64,000 nucleotides of DNA. Origin: Sphingobacterium populi (GTDB taxonomy: Bacteria; Bacteroidota; Bacteroidia; Sphingobacteriales; Sphingobacteriaceae). Positions 30,076 through 38,197 of this stretch are shown here, piece by piece. The DNA is taken from contig NZ_LQXS01000002.1 of NCBI RefSeq assembly GCF_001586775.1, positions 248,001-312,000 on the forward strand, given 5' to 3'. The position numbers and the translations under genes were made by a program. Position 1 is the first letter of the stretch; every line of letters begins with the position of its first letter. The notes under the pieces are model-generated. The model was not told the DNA's origin and did not search any database. It saw nothing but the letters and a program-made list of their open reading frames with translations.

Positions 30076-30936
30076 ATGCATTTTGTATTATTTAGCGTTC
30101 TATGTTCTGTTTCGGTTGCCGTCTTACTAAAGTACGCACGTCAGAATGGCTTGGATATTTGGCAAATGATCGTTTGGAATTATCCAGCAGCGGTATGTCT
30201 TACCTATTTCATTTTTCAACCTAGCTTTTCCGGTATCCAGCTATCGTCTCTTCCTTGGGCTATCTACGTAGCTGTCGCGATATTGTTGCCTACATTGTTT
30301 ATGATTTTATCACAATCTTTACGTCATGCAGGTTTGATACGTACCGAGGTGGCACAGCGGCTATCGCTCGTGATATCCATTCTTGCTGCGGCTTGGTTGT
30401 TTCACGAAGAGTTTAGTTTTATTCGTTTAGCAGGAATTGTCGTCGGATTCTTGGCTGTAATTGCATTAATAGGTTGGAGAAAGGGGCAGCAGTCGCGTGG
30501 TCAATCACATTATCTATTATTTCCACTGCTTGTATTTGTGGGTTATGGAGCTATTGATATCTTATTTAAGATGGTGGCGCTAGAGCGCAGCGTGCCTTAC
30601 ACTACCTCTATGTTTTTCATATTTTGTGGCGCTATGCTGTTTGCTTTTTGTAAGCTCACTTATGATCGCGCTATGCATAACCGTAGGATATCGAAAAGCG
30701 CACTTTTCTTTGGGTTAATCTTGGGTGTGCTCAATTTTGGTAATATCTTATTTTATATGAAAGCACATCAAACTCTTGCCGATAGCCCATCTGTTGTGTT
30801 TACCGGGATGAATATTGGCGTGATCGCATTGGGTGCAATAGTAGGCGTGTGGCTATTTAATGAAAAGCTTTCGAAGATGAATATGATAGGGATTGCTCTA
30901 GCCATCGTTTCGGTACTGATGATTTCTTATTTGTAA
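30076..30936 (+). CDS. EamA/DMT-family transporter
   Basis: 286-residue integral membrane protein with about ten hydrophobic helices arranged as two EamA repeats (first ending near GFLAVIALIGWRKG, second ending IGIALAIVSVLMISYL). Members export amino acids, metabolites or sugars through the inner membrane; the substrate is not predictable. Its position divergent from the aromatic operon might hint at aromatic metabolite export, but this is speculation. Start ATG at 30076, with the first helix at residues 1-20. Confidence 0.88.
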   Translation: MHFVLFSVLCSVSVAVLLKYARQNGLDIWQMIVWNYPAAVCLTYFIFQPSFSGIQLSSLPWAIYVAVAILLPTLFMILSQSLRHAGLIRTEVAQRLSLVISILAAAWLFHEEFSFIRLAGIVVGFLAVIALIGWRKGQQSRGQSHYLLFPLLVFVGYGAIDILFKMVALERSVPYTTSMFFIFCGAMLFAFCKLTYDRAMHNRRISKSALFFGLILGVLNFGNILFYMKAHQTLADSPSVVFTGMNIGVIALGAIVGVWLFNEKLSKMNMIGIALAIVSVLMISYL

Positions 30937-30953
30937 TACTAAGCGAAAATCAA

Positions 30954-30997
30954 TTCCCGTCAAGATAACATGATAATACTGAATATGATGACGGGAA
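30954..30997 (+). terminator. Possible terminator hairpin after the DMT transporter
   Basis: TTCCCGTCA (30954-30962) pairs with TGACGGGAA (30989-30997) around a 26-nt loop; no T run, so only a weak candidate. Confidence 0.35.
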
Positions 30998-31052
30998 AAG
31001 ATTCGATAGTGTGGCTTCGTTTAATGATTGAAACCTTATTCAAAATAGCGTT

Positions 31053-32102
31053 CTACAACCTTTCCGCCAAACTATTCCGTTGAACTCTCAATGGTACAAG
31101 CCTAGGTGTGGAGCCTCCCTGAACAAATTGCTCATCTGACGATAGTCTGAAGTCCTTGCCAATGAAGTAATTTGCTGCGTCTTTGTCATTCTTGCCATTG
31201 TATAGCATCCATGCTACGGATATGCCGGCATATTCGTTTTTACCTAATGGTTCTGTAGGACTCAAATGTGTTGCAGTTGTTGCGGTAGCAGTCCAAGCTG
31301 GCACAGATCTAATAAAGTTTCCTTGCAATTGTGGCCATCCCCAAGCAGGTACGACAAGATCTAGTAAACCAGTCAGTAAAAAAGTAGGGGCTTTAGCGGT
31401 GGAGCCCAAAGCTAATGGGCCTGGCTGGATTGGAAGTGAGGCAATGATGCGTATATGAGGATCGATTAAGTTCAGCGCTGTCTGACTCAAGCTCGATGTT
31501 AATAATGTAGCTCCTCCGCCAGCAGAGTGTCCTGCTATTATCATTTTTGACAAATCTACTTTGTTGTATAAATCTGAAGACGGATCATTGTTCAAATTCG
31601 ACACTTCTTTAGCTCCAAAAATGTGCATTGTAGGCACCGTGTTTATGAAGTTTCCAGAGTTTACTACTATAAAGCCGTAGCTAGCCCATAAACTTGCTAG
31701 TGTGGTGTAATGTCCTTGATCTGATAGGATACCACCTACAAAATTTATGACAGGTAGCTTGTCAAGTGATTTAATATTTGCAGGGTAAAAAACTTCTGTG
31801 GAAAACTGGCTGTCGAATCCATAAGGAAATGATGAGCTACAACGTATGCCGGGATCTAATATCCTTATGGTGCCCAGTACTTTAGTGGCTACTCCGACTA
31901 ATTGTAAACAATCACCTCTAACGGCATTAGTAGATACTGTGTACGGCCCCATTTTTCCATATTCATTATTTGCGTCGCCAGTGGCATTGAATAATAACGA
32001 TGCGTTAGCATCATCTTCAGTAATCTGAACCGGTGGTAGATCGCCTTTTTTCGAGCACGAAAAAAGAATCAATGTCATTAATAAGATGCTTAAGATTCTC
32101 AT
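31053..32102 (-). CDS. Cutinase/PET-hydrolase-like alpha/beta hydrolase lipoprotein (paralog 1)
   Basis: 349 residues. Lipobox LFSC with Cys16, so membrane-anchored after export. The order of motifs follows polyester hydrolases: GPYTVST, then FYPA, a strand-turn VGG, NNDPSSDLYNKVDLSKM, the nucleophile elbow GHSAGG (Ser193), LTGLLDLVVP (Asp248) and ATHLSP (His279), then YAGISVAWMLYNGKND. Differences from known PETases: elbow GHSAGG rather than G(W/H)SMGG, and a 40-residue insert after GPYTVST with Cys65 and Cys88 that could form a disulfide. Activity on polyesters, lipids or other esters is inferred only. One of three tandem paralogs. Confidence 0.85.
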   Translation of the reverse strand: MRILSILLMTLILFSCSKKGDLPPVQITEDDANASLLFNATGDANNEYGKMGPYTVSTNAVRGDCLQLVGVATKVLGTIRILDPGIRCSSSFPYGFDSQFSTEVFYPANIKSLDKLPVINFVGGILSDQGHYTTLASLWASYGFIVVNSGNFINTVPTMHIFGAKEVSNLNNDPSSDLYNKVDLSKMIIAGHSAGGGATLLTSSLSQTALNLIDPHIRIIASLPIQPGPLALGSTAKAPTFLLTGLLDLVVPAWGWPQLQGNFIRSVPAWTATATTATHLSPTEPLGKNEYAGISVAWMLYNGKNDKDAANYFIGKDFRLSSDEQFVQGGSTPRLVPLRVQRNSLAERL

Positions 32103-32327
32103 AATAGTGATTTTAATTAAATGATAAAAAACTCATTATACGTGTTAATTGAAATCAATCTTATGATATTTTTTTTATTTTTTATTATTATTTTTAAGTT
32201 AATTCGTTTAATTATATCTCATTCGTGAATTTCTGTTTTATACATATTCTGATTGTAACAAAGTATTTTGTTGTGGTTAAGCCATATCGTGTTTTCTATT
32301 GATTTTTGATATAGCTTTTTTAAACAC
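32103..32327. other. AT-rich intergenic DNA upstream of hydrolase paralog 1
   Basis: Upstream region of paralog 1 on the minus strand. No ORF; only long A/T tracts were seen. Confidence 0.4.
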
Positions 32328-32389
32328 AATGTACCATCCACTTTAATGCCCAACTTATTCATAGTTGACATTAAAGGGGATGGTACATT
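32328..32389 (-). terminator. Terminator hairpin after hydrolase paralog 2
   Basis: 21-nt arms (32328-32348 and 32369-32389) matching at 20 positions, 37 nt past the stop of the broken hydrolase gene. No strong T run follows on the minus strand. Confidence 0.6.
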
Positions 32390-32425
32390 ATTCGATACAA
32401 AAAAGATTAAACGCCTACTAGCTTA

Positions 32426-33627
32426 CTATTCAAATGGTATAGATGTGGCTGTTGTTTCTGTTGTTGCTGGTGTAGGTAACAAATTTGCTGGGTTATTTCG
32501 CTGAACTCTTATAGGATGAGTAGGAGTTGGAATAATGGACGTGCTTGCTTGAATGAATGCTGGGTCTTGCGTTGCTCTATATGGTGTGCCTACGAAATAT
32601 CTTGCTGCGTCACGATTGTTTTGTCCTAAGAAACGTATAAATGCCACTGTAATGCCAGCGTAGTCGTTGCGTGCAAGTTCTACAGTTGGAGTAAGATGTG
32701 TCGAATTCCTTGTGCAGATATACCATGCTGGACTTCGGGAAATAAGATTGTATTGTGTTAAAAGCCCTTGCAGGTATGGGATAACTGTTAGATCATTTTG
32801 GCCAGTTAAGATTAGTGTAGGCGCATCAACGGTCAGGCCTGTAGCATTAAAGCTAGCTTGCATCGGGAAAGAGCCGGCTATGTTAATATTTGGATCAACA
32901 GCTCTTAAAAACGGTCTCACGAGCGAAGATGAGATTAATAAGGCTCCACCTCCTCCGGCAGAATGACCTGATACCAAGATTTTGGATAAATCAGCTTTGT
33001 TGTATAGCGGGGAGCTAGGATCGTTATTTTCGGCAACAAGTTGCTGTATCCCAGTAAAGTGTAGCGTTGGGCTAAAATTTATAAAATTATTGCTATTCAC
33101 TACAATGAATCCATAGCTCGTCCAAAGATTGATCAATGCATCATAGTTGGCTGCATTAGAAAGGAGGCCGCCTACGAAGCTAATTACTGGTACATTTTCA
33201 AGCGATTGAATATCGGAAGGATAAAATATTTCCGTGATTCTCCTGTCGGCGTAGCGTATGGAAATGCATTATTACATTGTACACCAGGATCTACAATGCC
33301 AAGGTAGCCTAAAAAGTTTTGTATTGCACCCAGGCCGCTGCACATATTCCTTTCCACATTGATCGTCGATACACGATGAGGACCTGGTCTATTGTACTCA
33401 TTATTTGCTATACCAAAGGCAGGATCATTTTTAAAAATACCAGAAAGAATGGCGTTGCTAAGTGACTGATTTGCTCGAGTATCGTTCACAAGATTTTGAA
33501 ATATTACTCTTAATCCAGGAGGGATCTGAGCTTGGGGAGATTCACTGGTCTCCACTTTCAGAATTTCTTCATTCTTCGAACAAGAAAAAAGAAGTAGGAA
33601 TGCGAATAAAACACATAATTTTTTCAT
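32426..33627 (-). pseudogene. Cutinase/PET-hydrolase-like lipoprotein (paralog 2), frame broken near 33260
   Basis: Upstream frame 33184-33627 has the lipoprotein signal MKKLCVLFAFLLLFSC and GPHRVST with the two-Cys insert; downstream frame 32426-33136 has GHSAGG, LTGQNDLTV and NSTHLTPTVE, the complete catalytic triad region. Reading YADRRITEIFYPSDIQSLEN and then PVISFVGGLLSNAANYDA in the third frame links them. The paralogs have FPYGF at the break, and restoring one G in TACGCTACG (to TACGGCTACG) gives FPYGYADRR. So it is one protein of about 400 residues with one base missing, or a recent pseudogene. The catalytic residues are intact. Confidence 0.8.
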
Positions 33628-34128
33628 GGTGGTAAGTTTTGCTATAAAGGTTTACATTCTGTTGATTGTTATAATGATAATCAATTTTATTAAAATAAAT
33701 AAAATAATAAATTAAAAATATAACTAAAGCAATCAAAACCATCTGAAACATGTATTTTTACATATTTAAAATTCTCAATTGTAATAATTATTTTCTTAAA
33801 AAGCTGTTATTTTTTACTGAAGTTATAATAAGGTGTGTAAGATGGAGGTGATATTTTATCGTTATGATGAATAATATTTTTAAAGATATAGGCTTTAGGG
33901 TATGTTATTGTTCGTTGGCATTGGTCTTTCTGACTTTGCTGAAAGCATGATTTATCAAATAAGCATAAATCTTTAATGCTACAGATAATGATGGTGCAAG
34001 TCACCTGTGTTAGAAAAGAATCTATTAATATCAGATAAGGTTCAATGTGTCGTAAATCTTTATCTGATGTTTTTTATTATGGATGTCCTCGCGTGATGTG
34101 GTCTGGAGCAGAAATTTCTTTGTAATAA
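33628..34128. other. Intergenic region with an orphan plus-strand terminator
   Basis: About 500 bp between hydrolase paralogs 2 and 3, AT-rich, no credible ORF. It contains the hairpin at 34030-34068 followed by a T run on the plus strand, although both flanking genes are on the minus strand. Confidence 0.5.
34030..34078 (+). terminator. Orphan plus-strand terminator
   Basis: ATCAGATAA (34030-34038) and TTATCTGAT (34060-34068) pair around a 21-nt loop and are followed by GTTTTTTATT. No plus-strand gene precedes it, suggesting a short unannotated transcript. Confidence 0.5.
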
Positions 34129-34176
34129 AAACCTTCTTCCAAGTCAACGTATTTTTTTGTCTTTGGAAGAAGGTTT
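34129..34176 (-). terminator. Terminator after hydrolase paralog 3
   Basis: Perfect 14-bp stem (34129-34142 with 34163-34176), 27 nt past the stop; the minus strand continues with TTATTA after the stem. Confidence 0.7.
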
Positions 34177-34202
34177 GTTCATTACTAATACTTCGTGGAT
34201 TT

Positions 34203-35276
34203 TTAAAGTCTGCTTGCTAGCGCATTCCGTTGGACAGCAATATTTTGTCTTTTTGTTAATAGTATAGCTTTCTGAGCTAAGCTTTTGTCTTGTACAAATT
34301 GGCTATCTTTAGTAAGTTCATATTTCGAACCTACAAAATACTTCGCAGCCGCAGCATCATTTTTAGCCTTGTAAAGTATAAACGCAACGCTAATGCCAGC
34401 AAACTCATTTCTTTTCAGTTCTAGGATCGGACTTCCGTGATCCGCTTTACTGGCGCAGGCATACCAAGCTGGCGCATTAGTAATTCGATAAAACTGATTG
34501 GTAAGTGGAAAGCTGTATGGCGGCACTGCGATGTCAAGAGATCCAGTCAGTATTAATGTGGGTACATTGACGCCAACTCCACTTGCCGCGAAGCTAGCTT
34601 CTAAAGGGAATGAACCTATTAATTTCAGGTCGGCATGAATTTCACTAAGTGCGCCGTCGGGTAATTTCGATATCTCCATGGCGCCCGATCCACCGGCCGA
34701 ATGTCCGGAAAGTAATGTTCTGGAAAAATCTACCTTGTTATAGAGCGGAGATGCAGGGTCGTTGTTTAAGCGTACAATTTCATGAAGGCCATGCAAATGT
34801 ACCGACGGTGAGAAGTTCCCAAAATTATTGCTATTTACCACAACGAATCCATAGCTAACCCACAATTTGACTAATGCATCGTAATTACCGTGATTGGATA
34901 ATAATCCTCCTACAAAGCTGATTACTGGAAGTTTTTCCAACGAGCTAATATTCGTAGGATAGGATACCTCGGTCAATAATCGCTGTTCAAATCCATAGGG
35001 AAATGACGAACTGCATCGTATTTCCGGATTTATAAGTTTGAATTTACCAAGAATACGTTGTGCTATCCCTAGTAGTTGGCGGCAATCTCCTTGTACGGCA
35101 TTTGTAGACACTTTGTACGGTCCTGCTTTCCCGTACTTCTTGTTAGCTGAACCTGTTGCGTTAAAAAGGAGAGTCGCAGCATCTGCCTCATCTTGAGATT
35201 CAACCCGTAAAATCTCGTCGTTCTTTGAACAGGAAAAGAGAAATACTGTAAGCAATAAAAGACATAATTTTTTCAT
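34203..35276 (-). CDS. Cutinase/PET-hydrolase-like alpha/beta hydrolase lipoprotein (paralog 3)
   Basis: 357 residues, clearly homologous to the other two. Signal MKKLCLLLLTVFLFSC with the lipid-modified Cys16 and KNDEIL after it, almost the same as paralog 2. GPYKVST, the Cys pair in DCRQLLG ... EIRCSSSFPYGF, GHSAGG, LTGSLDIAVPP and SKADHGSP give the same Ser-Asp-His layout; here the His follows Asp instead of Thr. YNKVDFSRTLLSGHSAGG is near identical to paralog 2 while other surface parts diverge. Each copy has its own upstream and terminator region, so the three are tandem single-gene units, not one operon. Confidence 0.87.
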   Translation of the reverse strand: MKKLCLLLLTVFLFSCSKNDEILRVESQDEADAATLLFNATGSANKKYGKAGPYKVSTNAVQGDCRQLLGIAQRILGKFKLINPEIRCSSSFPYGFEQRLLTEVSYPTNISSLEKLPVISFVGGLLSNHGNYDALVKLWVSYGFVVVNSNNFGNFSPSVHLHGLHEIVRLNNDPASPLYNKVDFSRTLLSGHSAGGSGAMEISKLPDGALSEIHADLKLIGSFPLEASFAASGVGVNVPTLILTGSLDIAVPPYSFPLTNQFYRITNAPAWYACASKADHGSPILELKRNEFAGISVAFILYKAKNDAAAAKYFVGSKYELTKDSQFVQDKSLAQKAILLTKRQNIAVQRNALASRL

Positions 35277-35689
35277 AATAATTTAGTTTAGATTAAAAAT
35301 TTACATAATTAAGAATTTTATATTAAACAATTGTACGCAGCTATTTTTATATATTTTTTATTTTTTTCGTAAAAAGAATATTTTTTTACAAAAAACGCTT
35401 TAGCAAGTCAGTTATTATCGTGTTTGCGTGAATAATTATTTTTCGTTGTAACAGAGTAGTTTAATAGTTAATCTTTATCTATGCAGTAAATGCTAAGGGT
35501 GCAATTATTTTGACGATAGTTTTAGCGGTACGAAAAGCAGGAAGAACTGATTTTTTCGGTGTGGTCTTTGAATATTAAACCATGATTCTTAGTTGTAATG
35601 ATGATATTTGTAGCTAGCGACCATGCATACCTGCAGTTAGGCTGCGTGTGCTAGTCCACAATCCTTTTGTTGTATTAAAGAAAAATATA
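35277..35689. other. Divergent intergenic region
   Basis: About 410 bp between hydrolase paralog 3 and yigZ. AT-rich near the hydrolase gene; no ORF, tRNA or clear repeat seen. Confidence 0.5.
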
Positions 35690-36307
35690 TTGAGTTTATT
35701 TGAAGATTCATATCGAACGATAAGTAGTGCTGGTGAAGGTGTTTTCAGTGATAGGGGTAGTAAATTTATTGCGTCTGCGTACCCATTTGAAGATGAATCC
35801 CAGTTGAAAGAACTGATCGCTGCGCTGAAGCTTTTGCACCCCAAAGCGCGGCATTATTGTTACGGATATCGGCTCACACCAGATCGATCCGTATTTCGCA
35901 TTAACGATGATGGTGAGCCATCTGGCACCGCTGGAAGACCGATTTTAAATGTGTTACTATCATTGGATTTAACCAATATCCTCGTAGTGGTTGTGCGTTA
36001 TTTTGGTGGTACGTTACTCGGTGTGCCTGGTCTTATCAATGCGTATAAAAATGCTGCGCAAATCGCATTAGAATCGGTGCCAATTATCGAGAAAACAATT
36101 AATGATGTTTACGAAGTGAGATTTCCGTACTTGCAAATGAATGACATTATGCGTATCATTAAGGAAGAGAATATTAGCCTACTACAACAAGAATTCGACA
36201 ATGACTGCCTCGTGCGTATTTCGATCCGCAAAATACAAGTCAATGCCATTGTTGGCCGATTGGAGAAGGTTGAGCAGACTAGCCTACGTTATCTAAAGAC
36301 GATATGA
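35690..36307 (+). CDS. YigZ/IMPACT-family protein
   Basis: About 205 residues if started at the TTG at 35690 (SLFEDSYRTISSAGEGVFSD), where family members begin; a GTG at 35648 would add 14 residues. The UPF0029 domain is shown by DRGSKFIASAYPFE, HPKARHYCYGYRL, DDGEPSGTAGRPIL and VVVVRYFGGTLLGVPGLINAYKNAA. The eukaryotic relative IMPACT affects translation control; the bacterial role is unsettled. It overlaps the next gene by four bases (ATGA), so the two form a coupled pair. Confidence 0.88.
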   Translation: MSLFEDSYRTISSAGEGVFSDRGSKFIASAYPFEDESQLKELIAALKLLHPKARHYCYGYRLTPDRSVFRINDDGEPSGTAGRPILNVLLSLDLTNILVVVVRYFGGTLLGVPGLINAYKNAAQIALESVPIIEKTINDVYEVRFPYLQMNDIMRIIKEENISLLQQEFDNDCLVRISIRKIQVNAIVGRLEKVEQTSLRYLKTI

Positions 36308-37158
36308 TTTATGATTCTGAGTTAATACTGAACCAAGATGGCAGCGTTTACCATCTTAATCTTCTCCCAGAAGATATTGCTGATACCATTATTTTTGTAG
36401 GCGATCAGGAACGCGTTCCCTTGGTTTCGAAGTATTTTGATGAGATTGAAATTAAAAAAGGTAAGCGTGAGTTTATCACTCATACGGGGTACTTGAGGGG
36501 CAAACGCATATCGGTCGTATCAACTGGTATTGGTACCGATAATATCGATATCGTCATTAACGAGATCGACGCATTGTTCAATGTTGATTTACAAACCAAG
36601 ATGCTGAAGCCAGAAATCAAGTATGTTGATATAATTCGAATTGGTACGAGCGGTTCGGTGCGTAGCGATATTCCAGTGGATCAGATTATTGTTAGTGAGT
36701 TTGCGGTTGGGTTCGATTCATTAATGCAGTTTTATAAGAAGCAGTATACCGAGGAGGAAGTGGAAATTCAGAAAATAATGGCTCAAGCATTCGCAGATAT
36801 GGGGATGAAACCCTATGTAGGCAAAGCCCATACAGCTCTTATAGAAAAATATGCTTACGATCTTTATAAAGGAGTGACGGTGACAGCTCCAGGATTTTAT
36901 GGCCCTCAAGGTCGAAAGGTGCGTACCCAAACGACAGTTCCTCAGTTTATCGAGCTTGCTGCCAGTCTGGATTTGGTAGGTCGGCACATTACAAATCTGG
37001 AAATGGAAACCGCGGGAATCTATGCCTTATCTAATATGTTTGGGCATCGAGCTATCTCTATCAATGCAATATTGGCAAGTCGCGTAAATACGACATTTAG
37101 TACGCAGCCACAAGATGTTATTGAACGGGCAATACGATTGGTATTAGATCGTTTTTAA
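36304..37158 (+). CDS. Nucleoside phosphorylase (uridine phosphorylase-like)
   Basis: 284 residues. Phosphorylase superfamily pattern: IIFVGDQERVPLVSKYFDE, STGIGTDNIDIVINEID, IIRIGTSGSVRSDIPV, and NLEMETAGIYALSNMFGHRAISINAILA with the conserved Met-Glu pair that contacts the ribose. The reaction is phosphorolysis of a nucleoside to base and ribose 1-phosphate in salvage. Uridine versus purine preference is not certain, though the layout resembles the Bacteroidota uridine phosphorylase-like group. Overlaps yigZ by ATGA. Confidence 0.87.
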   Translation: MIYDSELILNQDGSVYHLNLLPEDIADTIIFVGDQERVPLVSKYFDEIEIKKGKREFITHTGYLRGKRISVVSTGIGTDNIDIVINEIDALFNVDLQTKMLKPEIKYVDIIRIGTSGSVRSDIPVDQIIVSEFAVGFDSLMQFYKKQYTEEEVEIQKIMAQAFADMGMKPYVGKAHTALIEKYAYDLYKGVTVTAPGFYGPQGRKVRTQTTVPQFIELAASLDLVGRHITNLEMETAGIYALSNMFGHRAISINAILASRVNTTFSTQPQDVIERAIRLVLDRF

Positions 37159-37195
37159 CCATTTTAAGTGACTGTTGTCTGCATGGCAGAAGTAC

Positions 37196-38059
37196 TTAAG
37201 CTTCGTCAATGCGATCAAAAAATGTTGGTTTGCGCAATTCTAATGCGATTGCTTTCGAGACAGAGCTTCTGAATAGTCTTTCGAAGAAAGATTTTCGTGT
37301 TTTGGTGACAAGGATGATGTCAGGATTTCCCTTCTCAATTAAGCTGTTCACCACTTCGGGCACTGTATCCAGATTGACGTCATTCTTAGCAATAGGCGCA
37401 CAATCAATATCCACTTGTTTGATGATGTCCATTTCCCTGATGTTGAAAGCCCAAGATTCCAGGTGCTCTTGCATCGCATCAACGTCACTTTCTTCCCGAT
37501 ATACATGCGTCAGCGAAAGCTTTTTAGGTTCGCCGATAATCGCAATAAAGGCGCGCAGGGTTTCCAGTTCTTCAGTTTTGAATTTGGTAAGTAAGCTAAT
37601 GTGTTGAAAAGAAAAGGACGTATAGCCTTCGGGTACGGCTACGACCGGAATTGGTGATTGCGCTGTAATGGCGACTGTTGTGCTACCGTAATAGATCGAT
37701 TTTCGCGCTGATGCTCCAGTAGCGCCCATTACAATCAATACATAACGCTGCTCAGCGGCTTCTTGCGGCAATTTTTCATCAATTAATCCCCTTTCGCATA
37801 CAGCCGTAATGACAATTTCTGGATAAGCGTTTGCCAGCTCTGTTTTCAACTCCTGCATCATCACATCTGCCTTCAGTATGTGGCTATCCTCCGGTAGTTC
37901 ATCTTGATTTGATTCATCAGTAAAATTTGCTGTATTACTGGTGTAAAAGTGCAGCAAATGAACATCATATCCCTTGAGTTTAGCAAGTTGGCAAGCGTAG
38001 TGTATGGCGTTACGTGAGTTGGGTGAAAAATCTGTCGGCGCCAGAATTGTATTTCGCAT
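37196..38059 (-). CDS. Universal stress protein with two UspA domains
   Basis: 287 residues. First domain (1-145) begins NTILAPTDFSPNSRNAIHYA and ends with the nucleotide-binding loop MGATGASARKSIYYGSTTVA and PVPVVAVPE-like PIPVVAVPEG. The second domain (about 150-287) is more divergent and lacks a clear G-2x-G-9x-G-S/T loop (DIILVTKTRKSFFERLFRSS). ATP binding is likely in the first half only. Typical Bacteroidota double Usp, role in stress survival inferred. Convergent with the phosphorylase gene, 37 bp apart. Confidence 0.88.
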   Translation of the reverse strand: MRNTILAPTDFSPNSRNAIHYACQLAKLKGYDVHLLHFYTSNTANFTDESNQDELPEDSHILKADVMMQELKTELANAYPEIVITAVCERGLIDEKLPQEAAEQRYVLIVMGATGASARKSIYYGSTTVAITAQSPIPVVAVPEGYTSFSFQHISLLTKFKTEELETLRAFIAIIGEPKKLSLTHVYREESDVDAMQEHLESWAFNIREMDIIKQVDIDCAPIAKNDVNLDTVPEVVNSLIEKGNPDIILVTKTRKSFFERLFRSSVSKAIALELRKPTFFDRIDEA

Positions 38060-38162
38060 AGTATAGCTTATAGTCGTGTCTTTGTTTTTTAAATATAGGG
38101 AATATATTTGATTTGTTGTTCGAAACCTGCCCTTTGAGCATCATTTCCTCGGCAAATTTAAG

Positions 38163-38170
38163 TAAATTTG
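38163..38170 (+). promoter_or_regulatory. Candidate -7 box TAAATTTG for alaS
   Basis: Exact TAnnTTTG match 27 bp before the alaS ATG. A TTTG at 38133-38136 is further upstream than the usual -33 spacing. Confidence 0.4.
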
Positions 38171-38197
38171 CGATTCAAATTTTTAGGCACATTTTTA

